From assembly GCF_020921035.1 (NCBI RefSeq), contig NC_063154.1, forward strand, positions 27,475,948-27,539,947: a stretch of DNA of 64,000 nucleotides, written 5' to 3'. The notes under the pieces are model-generated. The model was not told the DNA's origin, made no database searches, and saw nothing but the letters and a program-made list of their open reading frames with translations. This stretch comes from Rhodamnia argentea. Taxonomy: Eukaryota; Streptophyta; Magnoliopsida; Myrtales; Myrtaceae. Position 1 is the first letter of the stretch; every line of letters starts with the position of its first letter. Positions 60,173-64,000 of this stretch are shown here, piece after piece. The translations under genes were made by a program, and so were the position numbers.

Positions 60173-60954
60173 GTACCTCTCTTCGCTCTCTTCTACGTTC
60201 CCCGTGGAATCGAACTTTCCTTTTGCGTGCGGTGCTTTTCTTCCTCGCAAAATCCGAGCTTGCTTCGAATGTGACGGACCCTTCTGTTCGGCTGTCGCGA
60301 CGGATGGGTTTTCCGAGATTCTTTGTGCTTTTCCAGCTGAATCTGTTCTTCTCGGGGTGCCTTGTCGTCGGAACGATCCTGTTTTCCAAATGGGTTGCGG
60401 AGTTTTAGGGTTTGCGACGCCCTTCTGTTTTGTTGGAGATGAAGCTCGGACCGTCGGATCTTTTCCTCGATTGATCCAGGTTCCTTTGGGTTTGGCTGGG
60501 GAAAAGGGAAAAGGGAATTGAGTGCGATGGAGGTTTCAACTCGATGACTCTGCTTGATTCTGAAGTTTTGCATATTCATATGCGACGATTACTTTTTTAA
60601 GAACGTGCGAAGTGAAGGGTTTGATTAGAAAATGATTTTAATTAGTTGTTGGTTGTATTTCATTGCCCAGGCAGGTTGGAATTTCCTCTGGTTTTGTAAT
60701 CTTTATTCCATTCTCTTGCAACTTCCATGGTTTTCTCTTTTAGGTTTTTTTTTCCCCCGCTACCCATTGTTGACTGGACGCTTTCAGCTTTATGTAACGT
60801 AGCATTTTGTTTGTCATATATACTTCGCTTATGTAATTGCTTACATAAGTGGCTGCATATAAAATTTGCTGTCCTGGTTGGTTCTACACTTGTGCTTGAT
60901 TTGGGTCGCTCTGTATTGGTCCATGCAGTTTGGGGGAGATCAACACAGCTTTTG

Positions 60955-60963
60955 ATGATCTGA
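60955..60963 (+). promoter_or_regulatory. Two-codon uORF (Met-Ile-stop)
   Basis: ATG ATC TGA lies in the second leader exon, ending 22 bases before the F-box/kelch start codon. Such a short uORF could reduce translation; this is inference. Confidence 0.5.
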
Positions 60964-60985
60964 ATCATCTCTACTCTGAGTACTG

Positions 60986-62404
60986 ATGGGGGCTATTCTG
61001 AGCTTGAATGGTTCCAGATGCAGAGCGAGGGAGACCTATGAGATTGCGCCGGGTGAGATTTGCAAGAGGCAGAAGGTGTCATCAAGCTCGTTCGAGGATG
61101 ATACGAGGTTGATACCCTGCCTTCCGGACGAGATATCATTTCAGATTCTGGCCAGACTTCCTAGAACCTGCTATTTGAAAGTAAAGTCAGTGTCACGATC
61201 TTGGAAAAATGCGATTACAAGTGCTGAACTCTTCAGTTTGAGGAAGGAGCTCGGAACATCTGAGGAATGGCTCTATATTTTGACCAAAGTGGATGAGGAT
61301 AAGCTTTTGTGGCATGCTTTGGATCCTTCGTCAATGAGATGGCAAAGATTGCCCCCAATGCCTATGGTTTCGTTTGAAGATGAATCGAGGAAAGGCCTTG
61401 GGAGCTTACGCATGTGGAACGTTATGGGTTCAAGTATTAGAATTGCAGATGTCATCAGGGGCTGGCTCGGGAGAAAAGACGGACTAGATCGGATGGCTTT
61501 TTGTGGATGTGCAGTTGGGGCTGTTAATGGATGCCTCTATGTGATCGGTGGCTTTTCTAGAGCCTCGGCCTTGACTAGCGTTTGGCGATATGATCCCACT
61601 CTAAATACGTGGAGTGAAGCAAGTCCCATGTCCATTGGTAGAGCTTATTGTAAGACAGGCATATTGAACAATAAGCTTTATGTTGTTGGTGGGGTCACTC
61701 GTGGTCGTGGTGGTTTGACCCCACTTCAATCAGCAGAAGTGTATGACCCCCTCACTGGTTTATGGTCCCAAATACCCAGCATGCCTTTTGCCAAAGCTCA
61801 GGTGCTTCCTACTGCATTCCTTGCTGATCTACTTAAGCCTATTGCCACTGGAATGACTTCATACAGGGGAAGGTTGCTGGTGCCTCAAAGTTTGTACTGC
61901 TGGCCTTTCTTTGTAGATGTCGGAGGAGAAGTATATGATCCTGAGATGAATTCATGGGTCGAAATGCCGACCGGCATGGGCGAGGGTTGGCCTGCAAGGC
62001 AGGCAGGCACGAAATTGAGTGTCACTGTAGAAGGGGAGTTGTATTCGTTGGATCCTTCTAGTTCTCTTGATAGTGCTAAGATCAAGGTATATGATCAACA
62101 AGATGATGCTTGGAAAGTCATTGCGGAAGAAGTTCCTATTCGCGACTTTGCTGATTCAGAGTCTCCCTATTTACTTGCTAGCTTACTGGGCAAGCTTCAT
62201 GTTATCACTAGAGATGCAAATAACAATATATCGGTTATGCAAGCAGATGTCCAGAACAATCTCAACCCCTTTCCAATGGTTTCATCATCTTTAGCAGAAG
62301 ATTCTGTCTTCAAGGTGCAATCAGAAAGAAATCTTTGGAAGGTCATAGCCACTAAGTGTGCGGGATCTGCAGAGCTTGTAAGCTGTCTGGCCCTTGACAT
62401 TTGA
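60986..62404 (+). CDS. F-box/kelch-repeat protein
   Basis: A single coding exon encodes 472 aa. The F-box spans about residues 42-88 (LPDEISFQILARLPR, then VKSVSRSWKNAI), the part that binds the ASK/SKP1 subunit of an SCF ubiquitin ligase. Kelch motifs follow: about 175-225 (NGCLYVIGGFSRASALTSVW, YDPTLNTWSEASPM) and about 230-275 (NKLYVVGGVTRGRGGLTPLQ, VYDPLTGLWSQIPSMP). A less regular blade region lies to about 345 (GEVYDPEMNSWVEMPTG). These form a beta-propeller that should recruit the substrate, which is unknown. Length and layout match Arabidopsis At1g22040 (from memory). The ATG at 60986 is the first in frame and the conserved start (MGAILSL). Confidence 0.93.
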   Translation: MGAILSLNGSRCRARETYEIAPGEICKRQKVSSSSFEDDTRLIPCLPDEISFQILARLPRTCYLKVKSVSRSWKNAITSAELFSLRKELGTSEEWLYILTKVDEDKLLWHALDPSSMRWQRLPPMPMVSFEDESRKGLGSLRMWNVMGSSIRIADVIRGWLGRKDGLDRMAFCGCAVGAVNGCLYVIGGFSRASALTSVWRYDPTLNTWSEASPMSIGRAYCKTGILNNKLYVVGGVTRGRGGLTPLQSAEVYDPLTGLWSQIPSMPFAKAQVLPTAFLADLLKPIATGMTSYRGRLLVPQSLYCWPFFVDVGGEVYDPEMNSWVEMPTGMGEGWPARQAGTKLSVTVEGELYSLDPSSSLDSAKIKVYDQQDDAWKVIAEEVPIRDFADSESPYLLASLLGKLHVITRDANNNISVMQADVQNNLNPFPMVSSSLAEDSVFKVQSERNLWKVIATKCAGSAELVSCLALDI

Positions 62405-63200
62405 GAAGGGAGTCGGTAATTTTCTTATTTTCGGCCACATTAGTATATATCTACAGCGTGCTATTAACATTCGAATCACTGTATGGTTTGATTTAAAATT
62501 TATCTTCTTGTAAAGATAGCAAGCAGAGATAATGAAGAAATCTCGCTTTAGTTATCTCCACTGAAAATGCAAATTCAGTGTCAAGCTTTCACACTTATGC
62601 TCCTCGGCTTTTGGATTCTAATAGAGAGTTACTCTGATCTAATGAAGCCAGATTGATGCTTCTCCAAATACACCGAAGCACTATGCAGCTACTCGGTCCT
62701 TGCATTCTGCGCAGTGCCTTCTTTAAAATCTGATTGCCCAGCATAGATTATGGAAGGAACCATATGCCACTTGTTATAATTTATAAGTGGTCATATTAGA
62801 GAGATGGATTGTTTGGCCGACTTTTTAAGAAGTACCACATCGATCATCTCAGACGATGCGTGGTTTCTGTAGTTTTCTGTTGTAGTGGAGGGAAGACAAG
62901 TAGAACTTTACAATACATGGCAGTGTTTTAGCTACCTTTGTAGCAAGGAAATGGTGCTCTTCTTGATATAAGTTTTGCAGTTTATACCTTGAGCTCCTAA
63001 GAGGAGCTGTATCATCGTGTTCTGATTAACACGATCTTTTCCTCTAGTATAAGAGCATGTTACTCGGTCAATAAAGGCATATCACCTTGTTGCTTCATTT
63101 CCCCGACTGGGACGTGGTTTATGTGCGGATTGATTGAGTGAAGGACCTAAGAGAGAAGCCATTCAATGAATGTTAAATCATGGTAGCTGGAGCTTATGAG
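62405..63200 (+). other. 3' region of the F-box/kelch gene
   Basis: No other gene is seen. An AATAAA at 63070-63075 is a candidate polyadenylation signal, though it is far (about 670 bases) from the stop; nearer variants may be used. Confidence 0.4.
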
Positions 63201-63205
63201 CTTTC

Positions 63206-63444
63206 GGCTCCGTTTGTTTCATGAAAAATAAGCAATTTGGAATACATTTTTCAAAAGGTGATTGCTTATATCGTTTAGAAAAATTAGTCAACGAAAAATG
63301 TTTTCATCATCGATGACAATATATGCCTAATTACTTTCATTGGTGATGAAAAAAATTCATTTATTCATTTTTTTAGGCAATATAAGAGATTACTTTTTGA
63401 AAATTTTTTTTCAAATCGCTCATTTTCCGTAAAACAAATGGAGC
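63206..63444. mobile_element. Small MITE, hAT-like ends
   Basis: The left end 'ggctccgtttgtttcatgaa' is inverted at the right end as 'tttccgtaaaacaaatggag'. CTTTC flanks both sides. The 239-base interior is AT-rich and symmetric ('aagcaatttggaatacattt' / 'tttttcaaatcgctcatttt'). Confidence 0.65.
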
Positions 63445-63573
63445 TTTCATTTACTCTAATTACATGCTACTGGCAATTTTCTACTTCCCGCAATTCATTT
63501 ATTTGTTAGTTCTGCTTTCACATTATTGGGAATACTTTAAACACGAGAATTTCTCCTCCAAGACCTACATTTA

Positions 63574-64000
63574 GGGTGTGTTTGGTTTAGCATTCTGAAA
63601 GCGCTTGGAAATAGTTTGGGGTGTTCGGAAACCATTCCCAAGGTGCTCTGAGGTGAAAGTTGGCCTTGGTAAGGCACTAGCATGGAGCTTTGAGCATTTT
63701 TCGGAATATTGAAGGCCACTCGGCTATCTACTTTTTCCTTAAAACCTTACTAAAAATTTAATTTTACCCCTTTGAAAAAGTGAAATCCTAGATTTACTGT
63801 TTATCTTTCTTCTTGAGTGAGGGCGATCGGCGAGGGCGGATCTGGTCGGTGAAGGTTGCCTGGGGTCGGGTGACCCTCGACAAGGGCAGCTTGGGTCGTG
63901 TGACCCTTGGCCACGGTCCCTATGTCACTCGACCGAGGGGCCCCTCGCCGGGGGTCGCCGATGCCAAATCTGGCTCGTCGGCGGCTTGAGCCCTTCGTCG
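63574..64000. mobile_element. Left part of an element cut by the window end
   Basis: It begins 'gggtgtgtttggtttagcat', a typical MITE-like start, and runs into a GC-rich core from 63820 ('ggtcgggtgaccctcgacaa') like those in the other elements. The right end is outside the window. Confidence 0.4.

Noticed and set aside
60204-60521. 105-aa plus-strand frame with several Cys residues
   Set aside because: It lies in the proposed leader intron of the F-box/kelch gene. The Cys spacing fits no zinc-finger family, and antisense frames of equal length exist there.
1-64000. tRNA, rRNA, CRISPR arrays, bacterial-type operons
   Set aside because: None was seen. The window is eukaryotic nuclear DNA, and the repeats are microsatellites and fold-back elements without regular spacers.

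Overview
The window is plant nuclear DNA from a dicot, probably a woody species. It is AT-rich, its genes have many GT-AG introns, it encodes a chlorophyll a/b protein and a clock co-activator, and the intergenic DNA is full of short inverted-repeat transposons. A Myrtaceae-like genome is my impression only and is not proven. All gene structures below were built by hand by joining exons; each intact model has canonical GT-AG introns and a length divisible by three.

Layout. (1) 1.3-12.4 kb, plus strand: LNK1-type clock/light co-activator (613 aa) with a promoter rich in G-boxes, an unusual AUG-UGA pair just before the start, and a decayed LINE in its 3.2-kb intron. (2) 12.4-16.4 kb: AT-rich intergenic DNA with three fold-back elements. 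(3) 16.77-25.86 kb, plus: ERGIC3/Erv46-like ER-Golgi cargo receptor (13 coding exons, 385 aa). (4) 27.5-31.5 kb, minus: PHP-domain phosphoesterase (5 exons, 436 aa). (5) 31.7-35.6 kb: nested fold-back elements. (6) 35.66-37.87 kb, plus: intronless P-class PPR protein (734 aa). (7) 41.2-50.6 kb, minus: a tandem duplication of about 5.4 kb containing an LRR receptor-like kinase plus LHCB6. Copy A has an intact kinase and a wrecked LHCB6; copy B has a wrecked kinase and an intact LHCB6 (CP24, 258 aa). (8) 50.7-60.0 kb: mobile-element-rich DNA, including a 1.8-kb fold-back element with a smaller MITE nested inside it and a 230-bp tandem duplication. (9) 60.0-62.4 kb, plus: F-box/kelch protein (472 aa) with an intron in its 5'UTR. 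(10) 62.4-64 kb: its 3' region, a small MITE and the edge of another element.

The genes do not form one pathway. LNK1 and LHCB6 are both light-linked, and the ERGIC3, PPR and F-box/kelch genes resemble Arabidopsis genes that I recall as lying in one chromosome-1 interval (At1g22xxx), which suggests conserved gene order. I see no new multi-gene system. The strongest leads are the reciprocal gene loss in the duplicated kinase-LHCB6 unit and the AUG-UGA arrangement at the LNK1 start.
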